Assembly (NCBI RefSeq): GCF_900102015.1
Contig: NZ_FNAT01000007.1
Location: 124,001 to 188,000, forward strand
Direction of reading: 5' to 3'
Source: Limimaricola pyoseonensis
GTDB taxonomy: Bacteria; Pseudomonadota; Alphaproteobacteria; Rhodobacterales; Rhodobacteraceae
DNA length: 64,000 bases
This document shows positions 55,654 through 64,000 of this stretch, in pieces; positions within the stretch are counted from its first letter, which is position 1, and every line of letters begins with the position of its first letter. Position numbers and translations under genes: made by a program. The notes under the pieces are model-generated. The model saw only the letters and a list, made by a program, of their open reading frames with translations, was not told the DNA's origin and searched no databases.

Positions 55654-56220
55654 ATGACCCCACGACCGCACTTCTTCGGCTATGGCAGCCTCGTAAACCG
55701 CAGTACGCATGACTTTGTAGAGGCCCACCCTGCCAAGGCGCGCGGCTGGCGCCGGACATGGTGCCTGACTGGGCACCGCGACCATGCCTTTCTAAGTGTC
55801 GTGCGCGACGTGGCGACCACGATCGAAGGCCTGATGGCACATGTGCCGGGCGGCGACTGGGCCGCGCTCGATGCCCGCGAGGCAGGGTATGCCCGCGTTC
55901 GAGCATGCGACGACGTGGACCATGCCGTTGCTGACCCGGTCGAGGTGGCGATCTACTCGGTCGTGCCCGGTCGCTGGCCGGTGAAGGAGCGCATGCCGAT
56001 CTTGTTGAGCTACCTCGATGTCGTGCTTCAGGGCTTCTTGCGCGAGTTCGGCGAGGTGGGGGCGCAGCGCTTCTTCGAGACGACGGATGGCTGGGAGGTC
56101 GGCATCGTGAATGACCGTGCCGCGCCGCTCTACCCGCGCCACCGCGTGCTGAGCGCCGAGGAGCGCGATTTTGTTGACGGCGCGATTGCCATCCGAGGCC
56201 TTCGGGTCGAAGCCTTATAG
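55654..56220 (+). CDS. Gamma-glutamylcyclotransferase-like protein
   Basis: The protein has 188 residues. FFGYGSLVNRSTHD at the N-terminus is the GGCT-fold YGSL substrate loop, and LDAREAGYARV contains the likely catalytic Glu. Members release 5-oxoproline from gamma-glutamyl compounds, though substrates vary. It sits between the integrase and attR, the last island gene. ATG 55654 gives the standard N-terminus; a GTG at 55609 is possible. Confidence 0.78.
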   Translation: MTPRPHFFGYGSLVNRSTHDFVEAHPAKARGWRRTWCLTGHRDHAFLSVVRDVATTIEGLMAHVPGGDWAALDAREAGYARVRACDDVDHAVADPVEVAIYSVVPGRWPVKERMPILLSYLDVVLQGFLREFGEVGAQRFFETTDGWEVGIVNDRAAPLYPRHRVLSAEERDFVDGAIAIRGLRVEAL

Positions 56221-56298
56221 TAGTGGCTCAGAGCCACGAGGCTGGCCGTGCCTGTAAGCGCGCCTAGGCGTCGGGCGCGCATGCCGAGCTGAGCCTAA

Positions 56299-56349
56299 TG
56301 GATTGAAAATCCTCGTGTCGGTGGTTCGATTCCGCCCCCGGGCACCATT
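56299..56349 (+). repeat. attR: 51-bp copy of the tRNA-Phe 3' end
   Basis: This is identical to 21071-21121. The 5' part of a tRNA is missing, so it is not a functional tRNA gene but the right junction of the island. Confidence 0.93.
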
Positions 56350-56412
56350 CATGCCGCAGGCATGATATTCGCATCTCGACATGTCTTCCTGATCTTTCGC
56401 CACCCCGCCCCG

Positions 56413-57645
56413 CTACTGCAGGGCCGCCCGTATCGCGTCGATGGCTTCGAAGGTCTGGTGCGTCAGCTGCGGCATCACGTAATCGGGCCAGGTCGAGAGC
56501 TTGACGACGACGAGCGCGCTGTCGGGGTCGACGTAGATGAGCTGGCCGAACACCCCTCGGGCACAGATGTCGCCACGATCGGCGTCGCGGATCCACCAGA
56601 AACGGCGATACGCCCCGCGCGGGAAGATGGCCGTGTAGGGCGCGCCGAAGACCGAAGGGTCTCCTTGCCGCATCGTCTCGATCCAGGCGCGCGGCACGAT
56701 CTGCGCGCCCTCGACGCGCCCCTCGTTCAGCAGCAGAAGACCGATCCGGGCGAAGTCGCGCAGGGTGGCGTTGAAGCCGCCATCGGCGAGCGCGGTGCCG
56801 GCGGTGTCGACCGTGAAATACGCGTCGCGCTCGGCGCCGATCCGTTGCCAGACATGCCGCGACAGCAGCTCTGCCAGCGGCTCCCCGGTGACGCGTTCGA
56901 GCACCCAGGCCACGACGTCGGTCTCGATCGAGCGGTAGTCGAAGGCGCCGCCATGCGGGCGGATCTGCGGCAGGCTCAGGATCACGTCGCGGATCGTCGG
57001 GCGGGCCTCGTTGGCGCGCGCGGGGCGCCAGCCCGAGGCGATGTCGATCCGGGTCATGTCGCTGTGCGGCGCGTTGTAGTCCTCGCTGAAGCGCACGCCC
57101 GAGCGCATGTCGAGCACCTGCGACAGCGTCGCCTCGGCGTAGCCGCAGCCCGAAAGCTCGGGCACGATCCCGGCCAGCGGCGCGTCGAGGTCGAGCCGGC
57201 CCTCGGCATGGATCGCCCCGGCCAGCAGACCGGTCACGGATTTCGAGACCGATTGCGACAGGTGCAGCGCGGCCGGTCCCATGGCGTTCAGGTAGCGCTC
57301 GAAGACCACCCGGCCGCGATGCATGACGAGGAAGCCGTCGGTGTAGCTCTCCTCCAGGAAGTCGTCGAGGCTGCGGCTGCCGCCGGCCGGGTCCGGCACG
57401 GCGAGGTCGCCGAGCGGATCGGCCGCCTCGGGCAGAGGCCGCACCGGGCCGGTGCCGCGGAACACGTCGACCGTCGGCACGAGGCTGCGGACGTTCTGGA
57501 AGGACCAGCGGTTGAACGGCGGCAGGTCCCAGTTCGTCAGTGTCGGCCGCTTCTCCGGCGGTGGCGGGAAACCCTGCATGATCCCGAGTTCGCGCGCCGT
57601 CCTGGGGCGGCGGCCGAGAACCGGCGTCGCTTTGGCATGGGGCAT
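56413..57645 (-). CDS. Serine hydrolase, class C beta-lactamase fold (A)
   Basis: The protein has 410 residues. The SxxK active site is SVSK in LSQSVSKSVTGLLAG (about residue 135), and the later Tyr motif is in GGAFDYRSIETDV. It lacks a signal peptide, so it is probably cytoplasmic. The fold includes esterases and 6-aminohexanoate-dimer hydrolases, which this resembles. It is the last gene of the minus-strand transporter cluster. CCGGAGA precedes the ATG. Confidence 0.83.
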   Translation of the reverse strand: MPHAKATPVLGRRPRTARELGIMQGFPPPPEKRPTLTNWDLPPFNRWSFQNVRSLVPTVDVFRGTGPVRPLPEAADPLGDLAVPDPAGGSRSLDDFLEESYTDGFLVMHRGRVVFERYLNAMGPAALHLSQSVSKSVTGLLAGAIHAEGRLDLDAPLAGIVPELSGCGYAEATLSQVLDMRSGVRFSEDYNAPHSDMTRIDIASGWRPARANEARPTIRDVILSLPQIRPHGGAFDYRSIETDVVAWVLERVTGEPLAELLSRHVWQRIGAERDAYFTVDTAGTALADGGFNATLRDFARIGLLLLNEGRVEGAQIVPRAWIETMRQGDPSVFGAPYTAIFPRGAYRRFWWIRDADRGDICARGVFGQLIYVDPDSALVVVKLSTWPDYVMPQLTHQTFEAIDAIRAALQ

Positions 57646-57716
57646 GGCAGTCTCCGGGGGCAGGAAAGCGGGGGGTGAGGGACGGCGCGCGGATCGCTCC
57701 GCGCGCCGGGCCGGGC

Positions 57717-58748
57717 CTACTGCTTCAGGCGGGTCCAGACCTTGTTGTAGAGATCGACCACCTCCTGCGGGCAGGGGGTGACGAAATCCGGGGCCGGGGC
57801 GTCGGCCGGCATGACGATCTCGGGCGCCTCGAGCATCTCGGCATCCATGAACTCCTCCGAGCCGAGGATGCCGTTGGCGTAGCGCGCGAAGTTCGAGGCC
57901 ATGGCGGCGTGCTCGGGCTCCATCATGAAGTTCACGAAGAGCTTGGCGTTCTCCATGTTCGGCGCGTCCTTGAGCACCGCGATGTTGTCCATCCAGCCGG
58001 TGAAGCCTTCCTTGGGATAGGCATATTGCAGCGTCGGGCGCTGGGCGCGGGCGCGCATCGCCGCGCCGTTCCAGTTCTGGCTCAGATCGACATCGCCCGA
58101 GGTCAGCTTCTCGATGGTGGCGTAGTCCATCGTGCGCCAGTGCTGCTTGGCCTCGATCAGCAGGTCCATGACCTCGCGCATCTGCTCTTCGTTGCCGTTG
58201 CAGCGCCCGTAGCCGAGGTAGCGCAGCCCGGCATTGATCACGTCGTTCATGTCGTTGAGCATGTTGATCCGGCCCTTCAGCTCCTCGGGCGGATCGAACA
58301 GCAGCGACAGCGAGTTGATGTCGCCGTCATAGACCGCCGTGTCGACGGTGAAGGAGGTCGTGCCCCACTGGTAGGGGATCGAGTAGTCGCGGCCCGGATC
58401 CCACCAGACATCGACCCATTTCGGATCGACGTTGTCGAAGTTCTCCATCTCGTTGGGCTTGATCTCGGCCAGGAGGTCCTGCTCGATCATCACCTTGATC
58501 ATGTAGTCGCCCGGCACGACGATGTCGTAGCCGGTGTTGCCGGCCTGCACCTTGGCGAGCATGGTCTCGTTCGAGTCGTAGCCGTCGAGATTCACCTCGA
58601 CGTCGTATTCCTGCTCGAACTTCTCCAAGAGTTCCGGCGGCGTGTAGTTGCCCCAGTTGTAGATGTTGAGCTCGCCCTCCGCCGCGGCGACGGTGCCGAC
58701 GAGCGCCAGCGCCGATGCGACGGCGAGGCCTGTCACGGGTCGTGTCAT
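57717..58748 (-). CDS. Polyamine-type ABC transporter, substrate-binding protein
   Basis: The protein has 343 residues with a signal peptide (VTGLAVASALALVGTVAAAE), then ELNIYNWGNYTPPELLEKFE, the PotD/PotF N-terminus, and GYDIVVPGDYMI. It is periplasmic. The ligand is probably putrescine-like or another cationic compound, but binding residues were not resolved. CAGGAGGGA precedes the start. It is encoded just after the permease genes. Confidence 0.92.
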   Translation of the reverse strand: MTRPVTGLAVASALALVGTVAAAEGELNIYNWGNYTPPELLEKFEQEYDVEVNLDGYDSNETMLAKVQAGNTGYDIVVPGDYMIKVMIEQDLLAEIKPNEMENFDNVDPKWVDVWWDPGRDYSIPYQWGTTSFTVDTAVYDGDINSLSLLFDPPEELKGRINMLNDMNDVINAGLRYLGYGRCNGNEEQMREVMDLLIEAKQHWRTMDYATIEKLTSGDVDLSQNWNGAAMRARAQRPTLQYAYPKEGFTGWMDNIAVLKDAPNMENAKLFVNFMMEPEHAAMASNFARYANGILGSEEFMDAEMLEAPEIVMPADAPAPDFVTPCPQEVVDLYNKVWTRLKQ

Positions 58749-58773
58749 CTTGGTCCCTCCTGTTGTGCCGCCG

Positions 58774-59640
58774 TCATTTCCGCATCTGCCGCTGCACCCA
58801 GAAGAGCAGCAGCACCAGCAGGACCGAGACCCCGACCAGGATGGTCGACACGGCGTTGATCTCGGGGGTGATCCCGCGGCGGATGGCGCCGAGGATGTAG
58901 ATGGGCAGGGTGGTCTCGCCGGGGCCGGCGATCATCAGCGTGATGATCACGTCGTCGAGCGAGACCACGAAGGCCAGCATCGCGCCGGCAAGGATGCCCG
59001 GCGCCAGCAGCGGCAGCGTGACCAGCCGGAACGTCCGCCACGGCGTCGCATAGAGGTCGGCGGCGGCCTGCTCGAGCGTCAGCGTCATGTCCTCGAGCCG
59101 CGCGCGCACCGGCATGAAGGCGAAGGGGATGCAGAAGGCGGTGTGCGCCAGCATCAGGTAGCCGATGCCGTTGACGCCGGTCAGGCGCTTGATCAGCGAG
59201 AACAGCGACAGCGTGGCGATGGCGGTGACGATCTCGGGGATCACCAGCGGCTGGTTGACGATGCCGAGCGCCAGCGCACGCCCCCTGAAACGCGGGCCAC
59301 GGGTGGTGGCCAGCGCCGCCATGGTCGCGGCGACGGTGGCGCCCAGCGTCGCCACGGCGGCGATCTTCAGCGAGGTCCAAGCGGCGCCGCGGATCGCCTC
59401 GTTGGCGAAGGCGGCCTCGTACCAGCGCCACGAGAACTCGGTCCAGCGCACCACCGAGCGGTTGTCGTTGAAGGAGAACACCACCAGCACGACGATCGGC
59501 AGGTAGAGCGCGACGATGCAGGCCCAGGCCACGGCCGAGAAGCCGGGCATGGCGCGCAGGTCGCGCATCCGGCGCCGCGCCGGGGACCGGGTGCCGGCCA
59601 TCGGGGTGCGGTCGCGGGCGGCGGCGGAGATCTCAGCCAT
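58774..59640 (-). CDS. Polyamine-type ABC transporter, permease (PotC/PotI-like)
   Basis: The protein has 288 residues and about six membrane helices. The cytoplasmic EAA-loop for ATPase contact is EQAAADLYATPWRTFRLVTLP. Start [10 protein letters not shown] at 59640 is eight bases inside the previous gene. It forms the channel with the PotB-like subunit. Confidence 0.92.
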   Translation of the reverse strand: MAEISAAARDRTPMAGTRSPARRRMRDLRAMPGFSAVAWACIVALYLPIVVLVVFSFNDNRSVVRWTEFSWRWYEAAFANEAIRGAAWTSLKIAAVATLGATVAATMAALATTRGPRFRGRALALGIVNQPLVIPEIVTAIATLSLFSLIKRLTGVNGIGYLMLAHTAFCIPFAFMPVRARLEDMTLTLEQAAADLYATPWRTFRLVTLPLLAPGILAGAMLAFVVSLDDVIITLMIAGPGETTLPIYILGAIRRGITPEINAVSTILVGVSVLLVLLLFWVQRQMRK

Positions 59641-60538
59641 GGGCGCGACCCTCCCGTCCGGCGGCGCGGGCATGGGCCAGCAGCACCAGCACCACCAGCG
59701 CCATCAGGATCAGCGCCGCCGCCGAGCCGAAGGGCCAGTTGCGCGACGAGCCGAACTGCATCGCGATCATGTTGCCGATCATCAGCTTCTTGCCGCCGCC
59801 CAGCAGCTCGGGCGTGATGTAGGCGCCGAGGCCGGGGATGAAGACCAGCACGCAGCCGGCGACGATGCCGGGGCGGGCCAGCGGCACGATCACGTGGCGC
59901 AGCACCTTCCAGCGGCCGGCATAGAGGTCGTAGCCCGCCTCAAGAAGCCGCATGTCGATCTTCTCGAGGCTGGCATAGAGCGGCAGCACCATGAAGGGCA
60001 GGTAGGCGTAGATCAGGCCGATGAAGACCGCCGTGTCGGTGTAGAGGATCGACAGCGGCTCCGAGATCAGCCCGACCTGCATCAGCGACAGGTTCACGAT
60101 CCCCTCGTCGCGGATGATCAGCAGCATCGCGTAGGTGCGGATCAGCAGGTTGGTCCAAAAGGGCAGGGTGATCAGGAACAGCCAGAGATTGCGCTGCTCG
60201 CGCGGCCTCGTGGCGATGAACCACGCGGTCGGGAAGCCGAGGATCAGCGCGCCCAGCGTCGCGCCGAAGGCCAGCCCGATCGAGCGGGCGAAGATCGACA
60301 GGTAGGCGCCGTTGAACTGCAGCGTGTCGTCGAAGATGTCGCGCTCGAACAGGAACTGCACGTAGGCGTCGAGCGAGAACGCCCAGCTCACCCCGCCATA
60401 GGTGCCGGGCGTCAGCACCGAGTAGACGAGCGTGATGCCGAGCGGCAGCACCCCCACGGCGAGGATGATCGCCAGCGCCGGGGCGAGCAGCGCGGCGCGC
60501 GACAGCCCTGCGCGGCGGGAGAGCATCGCGCGGCTCAC
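59633..60538 (-). CDS. Polyamine-type ABC transporter, permease (PotB/PotH-like)
   Basis: The protein has 301 residues and about six helices, with EAA-loop [23 protein letters not shown]. The GTG at 60538 overlaps the ATPase stop (GTGA), indicating coupling; ATG 60526 is an alternative. The open frame that continues upstream to 61486 is an out-of-frame reading of the ATPase gene, not a fusion. Confidence 0.92.
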   Translation of the reverse strand: MSRAMLSRRAGLSRAALLAPALAIILAVGVLPLGITLVYSVLTPGTYGGVSWAFSLDAYVQFLFERDIFDDTLQFNGAYLSIFARSIGLAFGATLGALILGFPTAWFIATRPREQRNLWLFLITLPFWTNLLIRTYAMLLIIRDEGIVNLSLMQVGLISEPLSILYTDTAVFIGLIYAYLPFMVLPLYASLEKIDMRLLEAGYDLYAGRWKVLRHVIVPLARPGIVAGCVLVFIPGLGAYITPELLGGGKKLMIGNMIAMQFGSSRNWPFGSAAALILMALVVLVLLAHARAAGREGRAHG

Positions 60539-61644
60539 GCCAGCACGCGCGCCTGCTCGGGCGCGATGCAGGCGCCGAGCCGCGCGCCCGGTTGCAGGTG
60601 CTGCGGGTCGACCGGGCCGGAATGGCGCAGCACGAAGGGCTCGCCCGAGGCGAGGCGCAGATGGATGTGCGAGCCCGAGCCGAAATAGACGACATGTTCG
60701 AGGCGGCCCTCGATGGTGGCGGCCTCCTCGGCCCCGGCGAGCCGCGCGCCCTCGGGCCGGACCGCGACCGAGACGGCGCCGTGCCGCGGCAGCTCCGGGT
60801 CGAGCCGCGCCTCGATCTCGGCACCGCCGCCGAGCCGGACCAGCGCATGCCCCTCCCGGCTCATGCGCTCGATCCGGCCCTCGAGAATGTTGATCTCGCC
60901 GATGAAGTCCGCGACGAAGCGATGCGCCGGCCTGTCGTAGATCTCGGCCGGGCTGCCGACCTGCAGAACCTCGCCCGCGCGCATCACCGCGATCCGGTCC
61001 GACATGGTCAGCGCCTCCTCCTGGTCGTGGGTGACGAAGACGAAGGTGATGCCGGTCTCGGCCTGCAGCTTCTTCAGCTCGAGCTGCATCGCCTTGCGCA
61101 GCTTGAGGTCGAGCGCGGCCAGCGGCTCGTCGAGCAGCAGCACCCGCGGGGCCGGCGCCAGCGCCCGGGCCAGCGCCACGCGCTGCTGCTGCCCGCCCGA
61201 GAGCTGCTCCACCCGCCGCCCCGCCATGGCGCCGAGTTCGACCAGCTCGAGCATCTCGGCGCTGCGCCGCGCGATCTCGGACCGGGACCGGCCGAGCATC
61301 TTCAGCCCGAAGCCGACATTCTCGGCCACCGTCATGTGCGGGAACAGCGCGTAGTTCTGGAACACGGTGTTGACCGGGCGCCGATGCGGCGGCAGGCCGG
61401 AGATGTCCTCGCCGTCGAGCTCGATCCGGCCCGTCGTCGGCAGCTCGAAGCCGGCGATCAGCCGCAGCAGCGTGGTCTTGCCGCAACCCGACGGGCCGAG
61501 CAGTGTGAAGAACTCGTTCTCGCGGATGTCGAGGCTGAGATCCTTCAGTGCCTCGATCGGGCCGAAGCGCTTGGTCAGCCGCCGGGCCGCGATGGCCGGG
61601 CGCTGTCGGGCCCGGTCGGTCTGGCGTTGCGGATCCTTGTCCAT
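60535..61644 (-). CDS. Polyamine-type ABC transporter, ATP-binding protein (PotA/PotG-like)
   Basis: The protein has 369 residues. Walker [12 protein letters not shown], signature [17 protein letters not shown], Walker [13 protein letters not shown] and H-loop VTHDQEEAL are present, with a TOBE-type regulatory C-terminus (about 280-369). It is first in the operon: ATPase, PotB-like, PotC-like, binding protein, then hydrolase A. Confidence 0.94.
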   Translation of the reverse strand: MDKDPQRQTDRARQRPAIAARRLTKRFGPIEALKDLSLDIRENEFFTLLGPSGCGKTTLLRLIAGFELPTTGRIELDGEDISGLPPHRRPVNTVFQNYALFPHMTVAENVGFGLKMLGRSRSEIARRSAEMLELVELGAMAGRRVEQLSGGQQQRVALARALAPAPRVLLLDEPLAALDLKLRKAMQLELKKLQAETGITFVFVTHDQEEALTMSDRIAVMRAGEVLQVGSPAEIYDRPAHRFVADFIGEINILEGRIERMSREGHALVRLGGGAEIEARLDPELPRHGAVSVAVRPEGARLAGAEEAATIEGRLEHVVYFGSGSHIHLRLASGEPFVLRHSGPVDPQHLQPGARLGACIAPEQARVLA

Positions 61645-61719
61645 GACGTCTCTCCGTGCGGTCAGGGCAAGGCTAGCCGCGCCGGAACGCGCCGGTAAAT
61701 ATCCCGATGGGGGTAGAGG

Positions 61720-62583
61720 TCAGCGCATGACCGACTGCAGGAACCGCGACAGCAGTTCCGACTGCGATCCGATCCCGAGCTTGCGGTAGAGGTTCTTGCG
61801 GTGGATCTTCACCGTGCCGGTCGTGGTGCCTGTCAGGGCACCGATCGAGGCCGAGGAATGGCCCTTGAGGATGAGCCCGGCGATCTCGCGCTCGCGCGCG
61901 GTCAGCACATCGGTGCCGAACTGCTCCAGCGCTTGGGTGATCGACTGGCCGAGGCCGTATGGCGGCTCGTCGGGGCGGTTCTCGAAATGCTTGCGCGAGA
62001 GCGAGCCGATCAGCGGCAGCTGCCGCCTGAAGGCCGCGAGGTCGCGGGCGGTGAAGCGCGGCTCCCGCCCGATCCGGCCCAGCGAGTAGAACAGCGCGGA
62101 GCCGCCCGGCATGCGGATCAGCAGGGCCATCTCGTCGCGCAGGTCGATGTTGCCGTAGTAGAGCTTGTAATAGGTCGACCGCCGGAAATGGTCCGGCGCG
62201 ACGTCGCGCAGCCGCACCGCGCAATCGGTCGCCCCGCTCAGGAACACGTCGTGGATCGGGTCCAGCAGGTAGGCGCTCTCGAGGTAGTCGTCGATCACCA
62301 CCCGGCGGCGCTCGGCCCGGACGTTGTCATGGACATGTGTCGGGGCGCGGTTCGGGTGCAGCGTGGTCACGAAGGCTCCGGTGAACGGCGCGGCGCGGCG
62401 CAGCAGCCCGATCATCGCCGGGAAGAAGTCCGGTGTGTGCAGCGCCTGCACCGCCAGCGACAGCGCGTCATCCCGCGAATTTCCTTGCCCGGAGGCGTCT
62501 TCGGTCGGCTTACTGCGTGTCGACAGGTTCAAGTCTCGGCGTCCCAGCTTTCGGAGCGTCGGTGGTCGGCGGCGAGGCCGCAT
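61720..62583 (-). CDS. LuxR-type transcriptional regulator
   Basis: The protein has 287 residues. The C-terminal HTH_LuxR reads LTAREREIAGLILKGHSSAS, then TTTGTVKIHRKNLYRKLGIG. The N-terminal region resembles the autoinducer/GAF-like half but I cannot assign a ligand. It stands between the transporter operon and the divergent hydrolase B, so it probably controls both. ATG 62583 is chosen; the frame extends to a TTG at 62625. Confidence 0.83.
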   Translation of the reverse strand: MRPRRRPPTLRKLGRRDLNLSTRSKPTEDASGQGNSRDDALSLAVQALHTPDFFPAMIGLLRRAAPFTGAFVTTLHPNRAPTHVHDNVRAERRRVVIDDYLESAYLLDPIHDVFLSGATDCAVRLRDVAPDHFRRSTYYKLYYGNIDLRDEMALLIRMPGGSALFYSLGRIGREPRFTARDLAAFRRQLPLIGSLSRKHFENRPDEPPYGLGQSITQALEQFGTDVLTAREREIAGLILKGHSSASIGALTGTTTGTVKIHRKNLYRKLGIGSQSELLSRFLQSVMR

Positions 62584-62648
62584 GACGCCGTCCACAACAT
62601 CCGCCGGGCGAGTGGCCGTGGGCAAGCCCTATTGGAGGAGGAACGCCG

Positions 62649-63860
62649 ATGACGGGTCGGTTCGGCATCACGCGGGCAAGCGATGGGAGCGTTCCACGGC
62701 AGGGGCGGCCCGCGTACGTCAATCCGCATGCCGCCGAGTCGATCGGCGCGGTCGAGGCGATCTATGGCGGCGCTCTCGGGCCCGATCTCGCGGTCAGCAC
62801 CTTTCGCAACATCCACCGGCTGTTCCCGACCCGCACGGTCGCGGCCGCCGGCACGCCGCGACCTCTGCCCTCCTCCGACCGGCGCCTCGGTCCGGTCGCG
62901 GTCGAGATCGATGGCGCGACCTACGGTTTCGACGATGCGCTCGCACTCGACCGCGTCACGGGGCTGATCGTGTTGAAGGACGGCGCGGTCGTCCACGAAA
63001 CCTACCGGCACGGCAACCGCCCCGACACGCGCTGGATGTCGATGTCGGTGGCCAAGTCGGTCACCTCGACGCTTCTGGGCGCGGCGATCGCCGAAGGCCA
63101 TGTCGGCGGGCTCGACGACATGGTGACCGACCACGTGCCGGCGCTTGCGGGCAGCGCCTATGACGGCGTCACGGTCGGGGACATCCTGCTGATGGCGTCG
63201 GGCGTGGCATGGGACGAGACCTACACCAATCCGGCGTCGGACCGCCGCGACCTGCTGCGCGCCCAGATCGCGCAGCAGCCCGGCGCGCTGATGGCGGTGA
63301 TGGCGGCGCTGCCGCGCGCGGGAGAACCCGGCACGCGGCACACCTACTCGACCGGCGAGACGCAGGTGCTGGGCGAGGTGGTGCGCGGCGCGACCGGCCT
63401 GCCGCTGGCCGAGTACCTTTCGCGAACGATCTGGACGCCCTACGGCATGGAGACCGACGCCGAATGGTGGCTCGACGCCCCCGGCGGCGCCGAGATCGGC
63501 GGCTCGGGCCTGTGCGCGACGCTGCGCGACTACGCCCGCTTCGGCCAGTTCTTCCTCGGGGGCGGGGTGATCGACGGCCGATCCGTGCTGCCGGAGGGCT
63601 GGACAGAGGCCGCCGGCCGACGCCAGACGCTCAGGACAGGCGCGGAGATCGACTACGGCTACATGTGGTGGCCCGCCTGGACCGCGACCTCGATGGCGGA
63701 CCGGGCCTTCACCGCCGTCGGCATCCATGGGCAGTATCTCTACCTCAACCCGGCGCGGAACATCGTCGTCGTCCTGAACTGCGCACGTTCGGCACCGACC
63801 GGGCAGGAGCCCGTCGAGACCATGGCGCTCATCGATGCAGTGGTGGGCGCCATTCGTTGA
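62649..63860 (+). CDS. Serine hydrolase, class C beta-lactamase fold (B)
   Basis: The protein has 403 residues and is a divergent paralogue of hydrolase A. SxxK is SVAK in WMSMSVAKSVTSTLLG (about 134-142), with Tyr in RHTYSTGETQ and the C-terminal GIHGQYLYLNPARN. It has no signal peptide. TTGGAGGAGG lies upstream. Divergent from the LuxR gene. Likely an amide or ester hydrolase acting on the imported compound. Confidence 0.85.
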   Translation: MTGRFGITRASDGSVPRQGRPAYVNPHAAESIGAVEAIYGGALGPDLAVSTFRNIHRLFPTRTVAAAGTPRPLPSSDRRLGPVAVEIDGATYGFDDALALDRVTGLIVLKDGAVVHETYRHGNRPDTRWMSMSVAKSVTSTLLGAAIAEGHVGGLDDMVTDHVPALAGSAYDGVTVGDILLMASGVAWDETYTNPASDRRDLLRAQIAQQPGALMAVMAALPRAGEPGTRHTYSTGETQVLGEVVRGATGLPLAEYLSRTIWTPYGMETDAEWWLDAPGGAEIGGSGLCATLRDYARFGQFFLGGGVIDGRSVLPEGWTEAAGRRQTLRTGAEIDYGYMWWPAWTATSMADRAFTAVGIHGQYLYLNPARNIVVVLNCARSAPTGQEPVETMALIDAVVGAIR

Positions 63861-64000
63861 CCTTCTGACGTGGCTCTCGGCCGGAAGGCATCGCCCGTGG
63901 CGGCGCGCCGATCCTCGATCCCTTTGCTGGTCATGCTAGCCATGTCGTACGGGACAGCCTCGGCCACGGGCGCCCCTCCCGGTCCGCGCTTTCGGTGCCG

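Larger units (their letters stand above)
21071..56349. mobile_element. Genomic island integrated at tRNA-Phe
   Basis: About 35.3 kb is bounded by 51-bp perfect direct repeats of the tRNA-Phe 3' end. A tyrosine integrase lies 0.7 kb inside the right end. Content differs from the flanks: IS remnant, second recombinase, duplicated HTH modules, possible replication protein, gene-poor AT-richer patches, and cargo such as surface and polysaccharide genes. No type IV secretion, relaxase or phage structural genes were seen, so it is either a non-self-transmissible integrative element or a composite of decayed ones. Confidence 0.88.

Noticed and set aside
56299-56349. A second tRNA-Phe gene
   Set aside because: Only the 3' 49 bases of the tRNA are present; acceptor 5' strand and D-arm are missing. 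It is the attR repeat.
59633-61486. A permease-ATPase fusion frame of 617 codons
   Set aside because: The upstream part reads the ATPase gene in the wrong frame. The ATPase has its own intact frame, and the GTGA overlap marks the permease start.

Overview
The window is a high-GC chromosome segment of an alphaproteobacterium, most likely a Rhodobacterales (Rhodobacteraceae/Roseobacter-type) species. The evidence is conserved gene order: trpF - small membrane gene - trpB, then murA - DUF2948 - GNAT - hisD - UPF0262 - low-molecular-weight phosphatase, then infA - maf - short RNase E/G - yacG. Species cannot be named from sequence alone.

Region 1 (1-21044) is core chromosome: tryptophan genes, two small secreted proteins sharing one acidic tail, DUF2237/DUF2332/pth/rplY on the minus strand, an MFS exporter, an ABC exporter, an acyl-CoA synthetase, tRNA-Thr(GGT), the murA-hisD-phosphatase run, a long periplasmic PRC-barrel protein, and infA-maf-RNase-yacG ending at tRNA-Phe(GAA).

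Region 2 (21071-56349) is a genomic island of about 35.3 kb integrated in the 3' end of tRNA-Phe. A 51-bp perfect direct repeat of the tRNA 3' end marks both ends, and a tyrosine integrase (54665-55612) sits near the right end. Inside are a decayed IS5-type transposase, a DUF2384 antitoxin-like gene, and a large NIDO/VWD/DUF4214/RTX secreted protein. Next comes an outer-membrane barrel resembling the Slam translocon barrel, with two paralogous TbpB-like lipoproteins. Then follow a sulfotransferase with two small ORFs, a split-barrel/GAF/winged-helix pair with two c-type cytochromes, and a deacetylase-glycosyltransferase fusion with a Tat-exported DUF3131 protein. The rest comprises a second tyrosine recombinase, a possible replication initiator, two copies of an HTH + unknown-protein module, and long gene-poor stretches with structured repeats. 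The two HTH modules are direct repeats flanking about 11.2 kb, so the island looks composite.

Region 3 (56350-64000) resumes ordinary GC-rich sequence. A complete polyamine-type ABC transporter (ATPase, two permeases, binding protein) and a LuxR-type regulator are flanked by two class-C beta-lactamase-like serine hydrolases, suggesting uptake plus hydrolysis of an amide or ester compound.

The best candidates for something undescribed are the duplicated HTH/167-residue module, the Slam-like barrel without a TPR domain beside two candidate surface lipoproteins, the pair of unrelated secreted proteins with a common acidic tail, and the covarying hairpin repeats near 53.4-53.8 kb.
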